From Clostridia bacterium (lineage in GTDB: Bacteria > Bacillota > Clostridia > Christensenellales > CAG-314), in NCBI GenBank assembly GCA_017500855.1, contig JAFVYC010000024.1, positions 22,306-86,305 of the forward strand: a stretch of DNA of 64,000 bases, given 5' to 3'. Each line of letters starts with the position of its first letter. The first letter of the stretch is position 1. The notes under the pieces are model-generated. The model searched no databases, was not told the origin of the DNA, and saw only the letters and a program-made list of their open reading frames with translations. Of this stretch, positions 34,300 through 43,186 are shown piece after piece. The position numbers and the translations under genes were made by a program.

Positions 34300-34655
34300 G
34301 TAACAGAACAGAAAAACTAAATGCTGAATTCAAAAGATACATCTCGGAATTGCTTGTGAGAAAGGTAAAAGACCCAAGAATCACCGAAATGTTCACAATT
34401 TTGGACGTCAATTGCGACAAGGAATTGTCCTCTGCCAAAGTGTACGTTAGCATTTTTTCCACCAATGCGGAAAAAGCAGCGCAAACGTTTTTGGCAATTT
34501 GCGAAAACGAACACGTAATTCGCAAGGAAATTTCCCGTTCCATGCACATCCGAAAAGTTCCCGAGTTCAAATTTGTTTTGGACGAATCCTTGGCTTACAG
34601 CCAAAAAATTGCACAAGTACTAAATGAAATTCGCAAAGAACAAAACAACGATTAG
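34296..34655 (+). CDS. rbfA: Ribosome-binding factor A
   Basis: KH-like 30S maturation factor of 119 residues. [17 protein letters not shown] at the start, [15 protein letters not shown] in the middle and [19 protein letters not shown] are characteristic. ATGA overlap with infB, and a long 32-base overlap with the next gene. Confidence 0.94.
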   Translation: MSNRTEKLNAEFKRYISELLVRKVKDPRITEMFTILDVNCDKELSSAKVYVSIFSTNAEKAAQTFLAICENEHVIRKEISRSMHIRKVPEFKFVLDESLAYSQKIAQVLNEIRKEQNND

Positions 34656-35589
34656 TCAAGTTGCGCAAGTTTTGTCGCAACACAACAACATTGCGCTTTT
34701 TGCACACACACGCCCCGATGGAGATACTGTTGGGGCAACTGTTGCTTTGCGCCTTGCATTGCAAAAACTTGGCAAAAACGTGCAAATTTTTTGCGATGGA
34801 GAGTTTTCCGACAAGTTGCTGAAGTTTCCACACACGGCGGAAATTGCAACGGAGTTTTTTGGAAAATGGGATTTGATGGTTGCAGTTGACTGTGGAGATT
34901 TGCAACGATTGGGAAATTTTGCAGGCTTCTACAACCAACACAGCAACACCATGACGGTAGACCACCATGGTGGAGAGTACTATTCCAAACATAATTGTGT
35001 TTTGAACTACGCAAGTACGTGCCAAATGGTGTGGGAAGTGCTTGATGCGCTTGGCGTTGAACTAGACAGTACCATTGCAACCTACTTGTACATGGGGCTT
35101 TGCACCGACACAGGCAACTTTGCCAACAGCAACACCAACGAACAAAGTTTTTTGATGGCTGCAAAAATGTGTCAACTTGGTGCTGACATACAAAAAGTAA
35201 ACAGAGTGTTTTTCAAGGAAACCACCTACATGCACACAAAACTCTACGGCAAAATTATGTCTCGTGTGCGTAGGTTCTACGACGGCAAACTTTGCATTGT
35301 GTACATCACACAACAAGATTTGCAAGAGTTTGGGTTGGATCACACTGCAAGCGAAGGCATTGTTCGCTTTGCTTTCGACATCGACACTGCAATTGTTGGC
35401 GTTTCTCTTTGCGAATGGAAGCCAAACAGCTTCAAGTGCAGTATGCGAGGAAAGGACTTCAACGTTCGCCAAATTTGCCAAGAGTTTGGTGGTGGCGGTC
35501 ACGAAGTTGCTTCCGGTTGTTTGATCAACGGTTTTTTGGAAGACGTCATTGAAAAGATAGAAAGAGTTGTGGGTTATACCTTATGCTAA
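34624..35589 (+). CDS. nrnA: DHH-family oligoribonuclease / pAp phosphatase NrnA-like
   Basis: 321 residues, DHH and DHHA1 domains. It should degrade nano-RNAs and 3'-phosphoadenosine 5'-phosphate. Metal-binding motifs: HTRPDGDTVGA near residue 28, DCGD near 88, TVDHHGG near 114, and the DHHA1 glycine motif EFGGGGHEVASG near 290. The only ATG before the domain is at 34624, inside rbfA and without a clear ribosome binding site; a non-ATG start slightly further in cannot be excluded. Confidence 0.92.
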   Translation: MKFAKNKTTISQVAQVLSQHNNIALFAHTRPDGDTVGATVALRLALQKLGKNVQIFCDGEFSDKLLKFPHTAEIATEFFGKWDLMVAVDCGDLQRLGNFAGFYNQHSNTMTVDHHGGEYYSKHNCVLNYASTCQMVWEVLDALGVELDSTIATYLYMGLCTDTGNFANSNTNEQSFLMAAKMCQLGADIQKVNRVFFKETTYMHTKLYGKIMSRVRRFYDGKLCIVYITQQDLQEFGLDHTASEGIVRFAFDIDTAIVGVSLCEWKPNSFKCSMRGKDFNVRQICQEFGGGGHEVASGCLINGFLEDVIEKIERVVGYTLC

Positions 35590-36440
35590 ACGGATTTGTT
35601 AACGTGTTGAAGCCTGCAGGCGCAACGGCAAGCGACGTTGTTGTGTGCTTGAAACACGTGCTTCATCAAAAAAAGGTTGGACATCTTGGAACGCTAGACC
35701 CCGGCGCAACGGGAGTGTTGCCTGTTGCAGTTGGGCTTGGAACAAAATTGTTCAACTTCTTGACGGACAAAGTCAAAGTTTACCGTGCATTTTTTACATT
35801 TGGCAAAACAACCGACACGTTGGATAGCTACGGAATTGTGACGGAAAGTGGCAAATCCGTGCCAAGCCTTGAACAATTGCAAAATGCGCTTGACGTTGTC
35901 CGTGGCGAAATCGACCAAGTGCCACCTGCCTATTCGGCAATTTCCGTTGGTGGTGTCAAGGCGTACAAACTTGCCCGTGGTGGGCAAGACGTGGTGCTTA
36001 AAACACGCAAAGTCACGGTTTTTGACATTTCCGTCCTTCGCCAAACTTCACAAAACACTTTTATGTTGGACATTTCTTGTAGCGCAGGCACCTACATTCG
36101 CTCAATCGTGCGAGACCTTGCCGAGGCTTGTGGCACGGTGGGCTACATGAGTGGTTTGATCAGACTGCAATCGGGATGTTTCAACATCCAATCGGCGTAC
36201 ACAATGGACGAAATAAAAGAGCTGAAGGAAAAGTGCATTGTGGACATGATGTTTCCACTACAAGACGTGGAAAGTTTTGTTTTTGACGACAGCCAATTCG
36301 ACAACATCAATTTTGGCAGACGTGTTCGTTGCCCATTCAAGCAAGGATACCGAAAAATTTACTGCAAGGGCGTTTTTTTTGGGCTTGGCAAAAATGAAAA
36401 CGGCTACTTGAAACTAGAATACTACCTAAAAAACATGTGA
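35583..36440 (+). CDS. truB: tRNA pseudouridine-55 synthase
   Basis: 285 residues. The catalytic Asp is in [18 protein letters not shown] near residue 40; [20 protein letters not shown] and [13 protein letters not shown] are family motifs. The start [13 protein letters not shown] fits. It overlaps nrnA by 7 bases. Usual rbfA-nrnA-truB-ribF order. Confidence 0.96.
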   Translation: MLNGFVNVLKPAGATASDVVVCLKHVLHQKKVGHLGTLDPGATGVLPVAVGLGTKLFNFLTDKVKVYRAFFTFGKTTDTLDSYGIVTESGKSVPSLEQLQNALDVVRGEIDQVPPAYSAISVGGVKAYKLARGGQDVVLKTRKVTVFDISVLRQTSQNTFMLDISCSAGTYIRSIVRDLAEACGTVGYMSGLIRLQSGCFNIQSAYTMDEIKELKEKCIVDMMFPLQDVESFVFDDSQFDNINFGRRVRCPFKQGYRKIYCKGVFFGLGKNENGYLKLEYYLKNM

Positions 36441-36447
36441 GGAAGTT

Positions 36448-37335
36448 GTGCAAACAGTAGAATTTGGACAAAAGTACGAAAATAGAATAGTTGTTTGTCT
36501 GGGTTTTTTCGACTGTATGCACACGGGGCACGTTGCTTTGTTGATCAAAGCCAAGCAACTTGCCATAGAAACAAACAGCCAAGTTGCGCTGTTCACGTTT
36601 TCTAACAATCATTTTCAAGCGTTGGGCAAATGCACAAAATTGTTGTACAGTTTTGAAGAACGCTTGATTATCTACAAAAATCTTGGCATCGACGTTGTTT
36701 TGAGCGCCCATTTCGACAAGACGTTCATGGCAATCAAGGGCAAGGACTTCTTGCAAAAACTTTCCACCTACAACCTTCAGGGAGTTGTGTGTGGTTTTGA
36801 CTACAGTTGCGGAAGCGACAGGTTGACTTCCAACGACGTCAAAACGCATCTTTGTTCCGTTTGCCCTGTTGAAGTGGTGGAGCAAATCAGTTTGGACGGC
36901 GTCAAGGTCAGCAGTACATTGGTGCGCCAATTGATTGGCGAAAACAACGTGGAAAAGGCAAACAGCCTTCTTTCGCAAGATTTCTTTGTTGTGGGCAAGG
37001 TTGTTCACGGCAGAGGCGTTGGCAAAAACAACGGTTTTCCAACTGCAAACGTCTTGTACAGCAACGACAAACTTTTGCCTAGTGGTGTGTTTGGCGCTTG
37101 CGTTGTGATAGATGGAAAACCCCACAAAGCCATAGTCAACATTGGCTCTTGCCCAACCTACGGCGTGGAGCAAAAAAGTTTGGAAGCGCACGTTGTTGGT
37201 TTCGATGGAGATTTGTACGTCAAAACAATTGAAATTCGTTTCAAAAAGTTTTTGCGCCCAACACAAAAATTCCAAAGCCAACAAAGCCTTGCCGAACAAC
37301 TGAAAAAAGATTTGGAGAGTGTTGCAAATGATTAA
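36448..37335 (+). CDS. ribF: Bifunctional riboflavin kinase / FAD synthetase
   Basis: 295 residues. N-terminal nucleotidyltransferase with LGFFDCMHTGHVALL (the usual Gly after FD is Cys); C-terminal flavokinase from about residue 180 with GRGVGKNNGFPTANV and the end RPTQKF. It makes FMN and FAD; TrmFO here is one FAD user. GTG start with GAGGAAG upstream. Overlaps the next gene by 8 bases. Confidence 0.95.
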   Translation: MQTVEFGQKYENRIVVCLGFFDCMHTGHVALLIKAKQLAIETNSQVALFTFSNNHFQALGKCTKLLYSFEERLIIYKNLGIDVVLSAHFDKTFMAIKGKDFLQKLSTYNLQGVVCGFDYSCGSDRLTSNDVKTHLCSVCPVEVVEQISLDGVKVSSTLVRQLIGENNVEKANSLLSQDFFVVGKVVHGRGVGKNNGFPTANVLYSNDKLLPSGVFGACVVIDGKPHKAIVNIGSCPTYGVEQKSLEAHVVGFDGDLYVKTIEIRFKKFLRPTQKFQSQQSLAEQLKKDLESVAND

Positions 37336-38176
37336 ATTTGGACCAAGCGGAAACAGCAATCGTTTCTACCAAGAAGGGCACAAATCTTCCGTGGATGCGC
37401 CACGTTGGTGCGCTGAACAAGGCTTGACTGTCTACGAATACTCGTTTGGCAGAGGCATCAACATTGGTGACGAAAAAGCACGCCAAATTGGCTTGGAAGG
37501 GCAAAAACATGGCGTGGAAATTACCGTTCACGCACCCTATTTCATCAATCTTGCAAACCCATCGGATGAAATGGCGGAAAAATCCTACCAATACGTGCTG
37601 AACAGCGCAAAGAAAGCGCAAGCATTCTTGGGGCAAAGGGTAATTTTCCACCCATCCACGGTTGGGAAAATGACACGTGCCGATGCCGTTGCTCTCACAA
37701 AAAAGCGCATGGAAATTTTGGCAAGTCTCATTGTGGAAAACAAAATGGACAACATGCTGTTTTGCCCCGAAACAATGGGCAAAATCAACCAAATTGGCGA
37801 CGTGTTCGAAGTGACGGATTTTTGCAAAGTTGCCGACTTTTTTGTGCCAACAATTGACTTTGGGCACATCAATGCACGCACACTTGGCTCACTCCAAACA
37901 GAAGAGGACTACGACGCTCTTGTTGCACACGTCCTCAACAATTTGGGCTATGAGAGAACAAACAAACTGCACATTCATTTTTCAAAAATAGAGTACAGCG
38001 CCGGTGGAGAAGTTCGACACCTAACCTTCCAAGACAAGGTTTTTGGTCCCGACTTTTTGCCACTAGCAAAGGTGCTGAAGAAGTACAAACTTCAACCAGT
38101 TATCGTTTGCGAATCGGACGGTACACAAGCCGACGATGCAATTGAAATGAAAAAAATCTACGAAAGTATTTTATAG
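37328..38176 (+). CDS. nfo: Endonuclease IV-like AP endonuclease (TIM barrel)
   Basis: 282 residues of the xylose-isomerase/Nfo fold. The likely three-metal ligands are visible in order: His in VHAPYFINLANP, His in IFHPSTVG, Glu in CPETMG, Asp and His in IDFGHINAR, His in HIHFSKIEYS, His in GEVRHLTF and Glu in VCESDGTQ. This variant is common in Clostridia and lacks part of the longer E. coli C-terminus. ATG 37328 has GGAGAG about 9 bases upstream. Repair of abasic sites is the expected role. Confidence 0.85.
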   Translation: MIKFGPSGNSNRFYQEGHKSSVDAPRWCAEQGLTVYEYSFGRGINIGDEKARQIGLEGQKHGVEITVHAPYFINLANPSDEMAEKSYQYVLNSAKKAQAFLGQRVIFHPSTVGKMTRADAVALTKKRMEILASLIVENKMDNMLFCPETMGKINQIGDVFEVTDFCKVADFFVPTIDFGHINARTLGSLQTEEDYDALVAHVLNNLGYERTNKLHIHFSKIEYSAGGEVRHLTFQDKVFGPDFLPLAKVLKKYKLQPVIVCESDGTQADDAIEMKKIYESIL

Positions 38177-38184
38177 GAGGCTAC

Positions 38185-39252
38185 ATGAAAAACACAGACA
38201 GGCTTTTTGAACTGTCCAACGTTGATGCCGTGCTTGTGGTAAGCGACAAAAACAGGCGCTACTTCACGGGCTTTGCTTCAACGTTTGGCTACCTAGTTTT
38301 GTTGAAAGGCAACAAAAACGTGTTTATTACCGACCCTCGCTACTACGAAATGGCGCAAGTTTTGGTGCAAGATGGTGTGGAAGTTTTGCAAATTGCCAAC
38401 GGTGCAAGCGCATTTGGCATTGTCAACGACGTGTTGAGTAGTCACAACGTCAAAACTGTTGGCTACGAGGACACGGAACTGACAGTAAGCCAATTTGCCG
38501 GCATCAAGGACAAACTTGCATCCTACGAATGCGTTGCCGTTGGACACAACATCGAAATTGTGCGTAGCATCAAAACTGAAGAAGAAATTTCCTTCATCCA
38601 AAAGGCGCAAAGCATCACCGACCTTGCTTTTTCCAAGGTGTTGGAAATCATCAAGCCCGGCATGACGGAAATAGATTTGAAAGTAGAGTTGGAGTACTTG
38701 CTTGCAAAGAATGGTGCCGACGGTTTGGCTTTTGACACAATCATTGCTTCCGGCGTCAATTCTTCCAAGCCACACGCACACCCAACTTCCAAAGTTATTC
38801 AACTTGGCGACCCCGTCACAATGGACTTTGGCGCATCTTTCCAAGGCTACTGTTCCGACATGACACGTACCGTGTTTGTTGGCCAACCGTCGGAAGAAAT
38901 CAAAAACATCTACAACGTTGTTTTGATGGCGCAAAAAACAGCCATCAACAACTTGCATTGTGGAATGAGTGGCAAAACGTTCGACTCGTTCTGCCGTGAG
39001 GTTATCACAGCCAACGGCTACGGCCAATATTTCACACACAGCACAGGCCACAGTTTGGGCATTGACATTCACGAAACGCCCTATGCTTCCTTCCGTTCGG
39101 AAGACATTTTGCAAGATGGGCAGTTCATCACGTGCGAACCAGGCATCTATATCCCCGGTTTTGGTGGCGTTCGCATAGAAGATTTACTTTTAGTTCGGAA
39201 AGATGAGGTTATTGATTTGACAACTTCCGATAAAAACATTATAATCTTATAG
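38185..39252 (+). CDS. pepP: M24 family Xaa-Pro aminopeptidase-like peptidase
   Basis: 355 residues. N-terminal creatinase-like domain (1-125) and C-terminal pita-bread domain. Metal ligands: Asp in [17 protein letters not shown], His in [13 protein letters not shown], Glu in [10 protein letters not shown] and Glu in [16 protein letters not shown] lies 5 bases before the ATG. Placement just before efp is the classical Firmicutes arrangement; substrate is probably a proline-containing peptide. Confidence 0.93.
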   Translation: MKNTDRLFELSNVDAVLVVSDKNRRYFTGFASTFGYLVLLKGNKNVFITDPRYYEMAQVLVQDGVEVLQIANGASAFGIVNDVLSSHNVKTVGYEDTELTVSQFAGIKDKLASYECVAVGHNIEIVRSIKTEEEISFIQKAQSITDLAFSKVLEIIKPGMTEIDLKVELEYLLAKNGADGLAFDTIIASGVNSSKPHAHPTSKVIQLGDPVTMDFGASFQGYCSDMTRTVFVGQPSEEIKNIYNVVLMAQKTAINNLHCGMSGKTFDSFCREVITANGYGQYFTHSTGHSLGIDIHETPYASFRSEDILQDGQFITCEPGIYIPGFGGVRIEDLLLVRKDEVIDLTTSDKNIIIL

Positions 39253-39278
39253 AAGACACATTAGGAGGACTCACTACT

Positions 39279-39839
39279 ATGATTTTGGCAGGCGATTTTA
39301 GAAAGGGTGTTACTTTCGTTTACAACAACGGCGTTTACGTTATTGTGGATTTCCAACACGTAAAACCAGGCAAGGGCGCTGCATTTGTACGAACAAAGAT
39401 CAGAAACGTTCGCACAGGTGCCGTTCGTGAAGAAACATTCAACCCATCCGAAAAATTCGAAAAGGCAACCATCGAAAGCAAAGATATGGAATATCTCTAC
39501 AGCGATGGCGAATTGTACTACTTCATGGACAACGAAACCTACGAACAAGTTCCACTTGGAAGAGCACAAGTAGAAGATGCATTGATGTTCATGAAAGAAA
39601 ACATGGTTGCAACAATCAGATTCTACAAAGGCGAAGCATTCTCCGTTGAACCACCAAACTTTGTTGTTTTGCAAATCACAAAGTGCGAACCAGGCGTTCC
39701 AGGCAACACAGCAACAAACGCTACAAAACCTGCAACTTTGGAAACAGGCTACGAACTTATGGTTCCCATGTTCATCAACGAAGGCGAATACATTCGCATT
39801 GACACTCGCACAGGCGAATACATGGAAAGAGCAAAATAG
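39279..39839 (+). CDS. efp: Elongation factor P
   Basis: 186 residues. Relieves ribosome stalling at polyproline. The modification loop [13 protein letters not shown] carries Lys near residue 33; three beta-barrel domains follow, ending [33 protein letters not shown] precedes the ATG with a slightly long spacer. Modification enzymes are not seen in the window. Confidence 0.97.
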   Translation: MILAGDFRKGVTFVYNNGVYVIVDFQHVKPGKGAAFVRTKIRNVRTGAVREETFNPSEKFEKATIESKDMEYLYSDGELYYFMDNETYEQVPLGRAQVEDALMFMKENMVATIRFYKGEAFSVEPPNFVVLQITKCEPGVPGNTATNATKPATLETGYELMVPMFINEGEYIRIDTRTGEYMERAK

Positions 39840-39865
39840 TTTTTTGCATATATTTTTCGCAAAGC

Positions 39866-39901
39866 AAAACGGCACCACAATTTGTGGAGCCGTTTTTTTT
39901 T
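39866..39901 (+). terminator. Terminator of efp
   Basis: AAAACGGC A CCACAA (39866-39880) pairs with TTGTGG A GCCGTTTT (39882-39896) with one A-A mismatch and continues into a T run. Confidence 0.9.
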
Positions 39902-39902
39902 G

Positions 39903-39993
39903 TTTAAGAAAACAGCGGACTATGCAGTGGTTTTCTTAAAAAACAGCTGAAGAAAAACTCTTCCGCTGTAAATATGCAACTAAAAAACCACTG
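39903..39993. repeat. Nested and interleaved inverted repeats; includes a minus-strand terminator
   Basis: Four dyads overlap here. TTTAAGAAAAC (39903-39913) with GTTTTCTTAAA (39930-39940); ACAGCGGA (39912-39919) with TCCGCTGT (39962-39969); CAGTGGTTTT (39925-39934) with AAAACCACTG (39984-39993); and CAGC-GAAGA (39944-39953) with TCTTC-GCTG (39959-39968). On the minus strand the last hairpin is followed by six T, so it can terminate the gene ending at 40000. The second and third dyads interleave as in a pseudoknot. Confidence 0.6.
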
Positions 39994-39999
39994 ATAAGT

Positions 40000-40431
40000 T
40001 TATTTTATTGAAAAATCTATAGGGTTTTTGATTTTACGAGACATAATTCCAGTTGTTATCCCAAAAGCAAAGTCAATTACGCCCATAACAGCAAGCAGTA
40101 TAAATGCAGTTTTGACATCCAACCAAAGTGATATAATGCACATTGCAATCGAGGCAAGTGTAAAGATATACCCTAGGATTTCCATTAAGAACGTTTTTTT
40201 AGAAACAATACGTTTATCTTTTGAGTATGAAATAATAAAAAATACATTATGTTTCAACTTAAAACACTTTTGTTGGTTATGTATGTATTCATATTTATCC
40301 AACGAATAAACATTCAGAAAACCTGCAAAAATAATAATTAACAAATAGAAATAGCACCAGATTAGAACTCCGAGCATATCAGAGTCCAATAAAATTTCCA
40401 TTTGGGTTAAAGAAAGAGCTAATCCTGCCAT
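40000..40431 (-). CDS. AT-rich integral membrane protein, unknown
   Basis: 143 residues, unrecognised. Three to four hydrophobic helices (about 18-40, 85-102, 104-128), with a charged middle (SLDKYEYIHNQQKCFKLKHN). A strong GGAGG lies 8 bases before the ATG, so it is probably a real gene. It uses TTA, ATA and AGA codons freely, unlike its host neighbours, suggesting transfer. Lies in the minus-strand island with an Rhs remnant; an immunity or accessory role is possible but unsupported. Confidence 0.6.
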   Translation of the reverse strand: MAGLALSLTQMEILLDSDMLGVLIWCYFYLLIIIFAGFLNVYSLDKYEYIHNQQKCFKLKHNVFFIISYSKDKRIVSKKTFLMEILGYIFTLASIAMCIISLWLDVKTAFILLAVMGVIDFAFGITTGIMSRKIKNPIDFSIK

Positions 40432-40462
40432 AAATTCCGCCTCCTACACCTCCAATTATAAA

Positions 40463-40470
40463 TGGGGGGG
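40463..40470 (+). repeat. Homopolymer G8 tract
   Basis: Eight consecutive G (C8 on the minus strand) between the two membrane-protein genes, inside a short minus-strand frame reading GEINPPPFIIGGVGGG. Such tracts are slippage-prone; the tract could be a phase-variable or degenerate site, or a sequencing error. Position is accurate to within a base or two. Confidence 0.5.
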
Positions 40471-40515
40471 GATTAATCTCGCCCATTACTGCTAAAATTG
40501 AGTCGTACAGATATA

Positions 40516-40881
40516 TTATTTCTTTTCATCTGAGAACAGATAACCCAATACTCCTGCTATAATTGTACCTAAGAGCAATAAACCGCCGTAAATGAGTACC
40601 GAAAAAACATTAATATTGCTCAAAACTGTACTTGGAATAAAATACGACTCTATAATAGCAATCACCAAATACGCCAACACATATAAGTAGTTGAAAATTT
40701 GCAATCCAAAAACTATGGGGCTTACAGTACTACTTTTGTCGTATTGCGATTTTAGCACTATTTTCCAAGCTTTAACAACTTTGCAATGTTTACTTTTTAA
40801 ACAATAATCTAAAGTTATTGCAAAACCACAAGCAAATGGCACAAATAACATTAGAAAAAACAAATAGAATAATATATCCAT
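40516..40881 (-). CDS. AT-rich integral membrane protein, unknown
   Basis: About 121 residues from the ATG at 40881 (a GTG at 40890 is in frame). Hydrophobic helices at about 4-24, 62-85 and 92-115, and a Lys-rich loop (KSKHCKVVKAWKIVLKSQY) between the first two. GGTGG lies 5 bases before the ATG. Codon use matches the neighbouring minus-strand gene rather than the host. No family recognised. Confidence 0.5.
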   Translation of the reverse strand: MDILFYLFFLMLFVPFACGFAITLDYCLKSKHCKVVKAWKIVLKSQYDKSSTVSPIVFGLQIFNYLYVLAYLVIAIIESYFIPSTVLSNINVFSVLIYGGLLLLGTIIAGVLGYLFSDEKK

Positions 40882-40895
40882 AAAATCCACCGAAT

Positions 40896-41283
40896 TTAAT
40901 AAGCAAATCTAAGATACGACATTGCGCTATCTTGCTTGCTTTTCCACCAGTCTATAATTTCACCAAATTGAAATATTGTTGTATCTTTTGAGCAGTCTGC
41001 CACGTTCTCACGTGAGATTTGCTCCCCTGTAACTTGTTAGGTTACCACAAATATCATAGCACCATGTTGTGGTTTTGTCAATATCTTCGTGTGGATTGTT
41101 CTCTCGAACAAGTCTACCAAGCTTGTCGTACTCGTAGGTTACGTCACCATACTTGGTGATGTTGCCATTTGCATCGTATTCTACGTCTTCCGATGCAACA
41201 AGTGTTGCTGTTGTGCCGAACATTGTATACTGCTTGAACTTGGCAACTTGGTTGGTTGTGCCAACGTAATCAATTGGGCATTT
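40896..41283 (-). pseudogene. Rhs/YD-repeat protein remnant
   Basis: Minus strand. From 41283 to 41008 one frame encodes YD-repeat sequence: VEYDANGNITKYGDVTYEYDKLGRLVREN then TWCYDICGNLTSY, ending at a TGA. Another frame, from 41036 to a stop at 40896, continues as VTGEQISRENVADCSKD then IFQFGEIIDWWK, as if joined by a frameshift near 41011-41036. No start codon or upstream repeats remain: the fragment is cut off about 50 bases before spoIIIAA. Rhs proteins are large toxin-delivery or surface proteins; this is a decayed C-terminal piece. Confidence 0.7.
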
Positions 41284-41331
41284 GTTTCAATTTTGTGTTC
41301 TAGATGCTTGTCCAAGCGAATACACTTTGGT

Positions 41332-42153
41332 ATGAATTGGTTGCAATGTTTGCCGTTGGAAATTGCCAACGTTGTTGGTGGGTTGGACAACCTGTGCGAA
41401 ATTCGCCTTCGCAACAACAGCCCCGTGCGTGTGAAATGTGGCACAAGGTGGTTTTGGGTGGGTACGGATGGTTTGCAAAGTACGTCCCGTGGTGCCTTGG
41501 TGGTTGAAAACGTACATTCGGTGGTTGACAGTGCCTGTCAACACTCGGTTTTTGCCTACGAGGACATGCTTTCGGCGGGTTTTTTCACATTCGACGACGG
41601 CGCACGGCTTGGCGTTTGTGGGCAAGCAACTGTTGGCAAGGATGGAAAACTGTTTTTCAAAAGTATTTCTTCCCTATGTTTGCGCATTCCCCACGTTGCA
41701 AACTGCATCGACAACAAAACAATGGACAAGTTGTTGCAACACAACGTACTTGTTGTAGGAGCGCCGGGAAGTGGCAAAACAACTTTTTTGCGAACGCTTG
41801 CAAGCAAACTTGCCGAGAGTTTCAACGTTTTGGTTGTGGATCAGCGTGGGGAATTGGATTTGGGCAACCTTTGCCATTGCGACGTTTTGAAGTGGACAAG
41901 CAAGCACTATGCAATGGACGTTGGCGTTCGCAGTTTGTGCCCCGACTACGTTGTTTTTGATGAACTGCTTCAAGAAGAACATCAAGTTGTGGAAGTTTGC
42001 TTGCAAAGTGGTGTTTTTGTTGTTGCAAGCATTCACGGCAAGTCGGCAAAGGATGTAACAAGGCTTGCTTGCCACAAACTTTTCGACAGGTTTGTGGTTT
42101 TGCAACAAAATTTTGGCTACCAAGTTTTGGATGGGTGCGGAAATATTCTATGA
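41332..42153 (+). CDS. spoIIIAA: Stage III sporulation protein AA (ATPase)
   Basis: 273 residues, shorter than the roughly 307 of B. subtilis. Secretion-type ATPase that powers the SpoIIIA-SpoIIQ feeding channel between mother cell and forespore. Walker A GAPGSGKTTFL near residue 143, Walker B-like VVFDELLQEE near 200, N-terminal LCEIRLRNNSPV typical. The ATG at 41332 fits the family start; it has no ribosome binding site and the decayed Rhs piece ends about 50 bases upstream. First gene of an intact spoIIIAA-AH operon. Confidence 0.9.
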   Translation: MNWLQCLPLEIANVVGGLDNLCEIRLRNNSPVRVKCGTRWFWVGTDGLQSTSRGALVVENVHSVVDSACQHSVFAYEDMLSAGFFTFDDGARLGVCGQATVGKDGKLFFKSISSLCLRIPHVANCIDNKTMDKLLQHNVLVVGAPGSGKTTFLRTLASKLAESFNVLVVDQRGELDLGNLCHCDVLKWTSKHYAMDVGVRSLCPDYVVFDELLQEEHQVVEVCLQSGVFVVASIHGKSAKDVTRLACHKLFDRFVVLQQNFGYQVLDGCGNIL

Positions 42154-42599
42154 AATTTGCAATTGTGGCAATGTGCTGTGCCATTGGCTACTGCATTGGG
42201 CTGTTCGTTCAAAAGAAAAGCCTTGAACAACTTAAGTTTTTTCAAGCTTGGAACAACTACGTTTTGGCATTGAAAAACAACCTTGGTGGCAAGTGCTTGC
42301 CAATGGACTTGTTCAACAAGGAGTTTTGTTGCGATAGCGACAGCGCCGAGTTTTGCAAGATGTTGGAAACGCAACGTGCGCCAAAGTTTCTAGACAGAGC
42401 ATCGGCTTTGCAATTTCGTGCGCTTGCAACTTTGCACCAAAACAAAAGCAAACAGCAAATGTTGCAACAACTTGAACAAATGCAACCTTTTGTTGGTAAT
42501 TTGCTGTTAGAAAAGCAAAAACAAAGTTCAAAACAAAAAAGTGTGTACTGCCAAGTGGGATTTTTGTTTGGATTTCTTGTGGGCATGCTGTTTGTGTGA
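42150..42599 (+). CDS. spoIIIAB: Stage III sporulation protein AB
   Basis: 149 residues. N-terminal membrane helix (4-20), a helical cytoplasmic domain resembling GspF-type secretion components, and a C-terminal membrane helix (about 130-148). Its position between AA and AC and the two-ended membrane topology support the call. ATGA overlap with spoIIIAA. Confidence 0.85.
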   Translation: MKFAIVAMCCAIGYCIGLFVQKKSLEQLKFFQAWNNYVLALKNNLGGKCLPMDLFNKEFCCDSDSAEFCKMLETQRAPKFLDRASALQFRALATLHQNKSKQQMLQQLEQMQPFVGNLLLEKQKQSSKQKSVYCQVGFLFGFLVGMLFV

Positions 42600-42608
42600 T
42601 GGAGTGCT

Positions 42609-42809
42609 ATGGATTTGTCTGTAATTTTGAAAATTGCCGTTGTTGGACTTGTGACTGCCATCAGCGGAATGCTTTTGAAAAAGTCCGGCAAGGACGACAT
42701 TGCAACGGTAGTGTCCATTGCAGGGCTGATTGTTGCAATTGTGTTTGTTGTGGACATGGTTGGGCAACTGTACCAAGTTGTGAGCCAACTGTTTGATGGT
42801 GGACTATGA
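42609..42809 (+). CDS. spoIIIAC: Stage III sporulation protein AC
   Basis: 66-residue two-helix membrane protein. LKIAVVGLVTAISGMLLKKSGKDDIATVVSIAG is the family pattern, with the conserved Gly-Lys turn between helices. Channel component made in the mother cell. Overlaps spoIIIAD by 4 bases. Confidence 0.92.
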   Translation: MDLSVILKIAVVGLVTAISGMLLKKSGKDDIATVVSIAGLIVAIVFVVDMVGQLYQVVSQLFDGGL

Positions 42810-43186
42810 CCAAAATTGTGCTTTGCGCACTTGTTTGCGTGTGCGTGTTTGTTGTGGTAAAGCAATTCAAGCCCGAAATGGCAACAGTTGTTGCTGTGGC
42901 AAGTGGAGTTGCTTTGACTATCGTTGTGTGCCAGCAGTTGTTCGACGTTGTGTACAGTTTCTACAATCTGTCTTCCTTGGCGGGGGTGGACAGTCAAGCG
43001 GTAACTTGCATTGTGAAGGTTGTGGGCATTGGCTACCTTGGCGAATTTACAAACAGCATTTGCGTGGACAGCAACTGCAAATCTATTGGCGAAAAGGTGC
43101 TTTTGGCAACAAAATTGGCAATTGTGCTGTGCGCCTTGCCCATAGTAGAAGGGCTGTTTTCTACTTTGTTTGGGGTGCTTGCGTGA
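42806..43186 (+). CDS. spoIIIAD: Stage III sporulation protein AD
   Basis: 126 residues with about four hydrophobic helices, related to SpoIIIAC by duplication (FKPEMATVVAVASGVALTIVV echoes the AC turn). The region VVGIGYLGEFTNSICVDSNCKSIGEKVLLATKLAI is characteristic. Coupled to AC and AE by 4-base overlaps. Confidence 0.92.
   Translation: MTKIVLCALVCVCVFVVVKQFKPEMATVVAVASGVALTIVVCQQLFDVVYSFYNLSSLAGVDSQAVTCIVKVVGIGYLGEFTNSICVDSNCKSIGEKVLLATKLAIVLCALPIVEGLFSTLFGVLA

Noticed and set aside
39903..39993. Insertion-sequence ends
   Set aside because: No transposase, no target duplication seen; the repeats fit terminator or RNA structure better.
41089..41331. N-terminal extension of spoIIIAA into the island
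   Set aside because: It reads antisense to the Rhs remnant, and the family N-terminus begins at the ATG at 41332.
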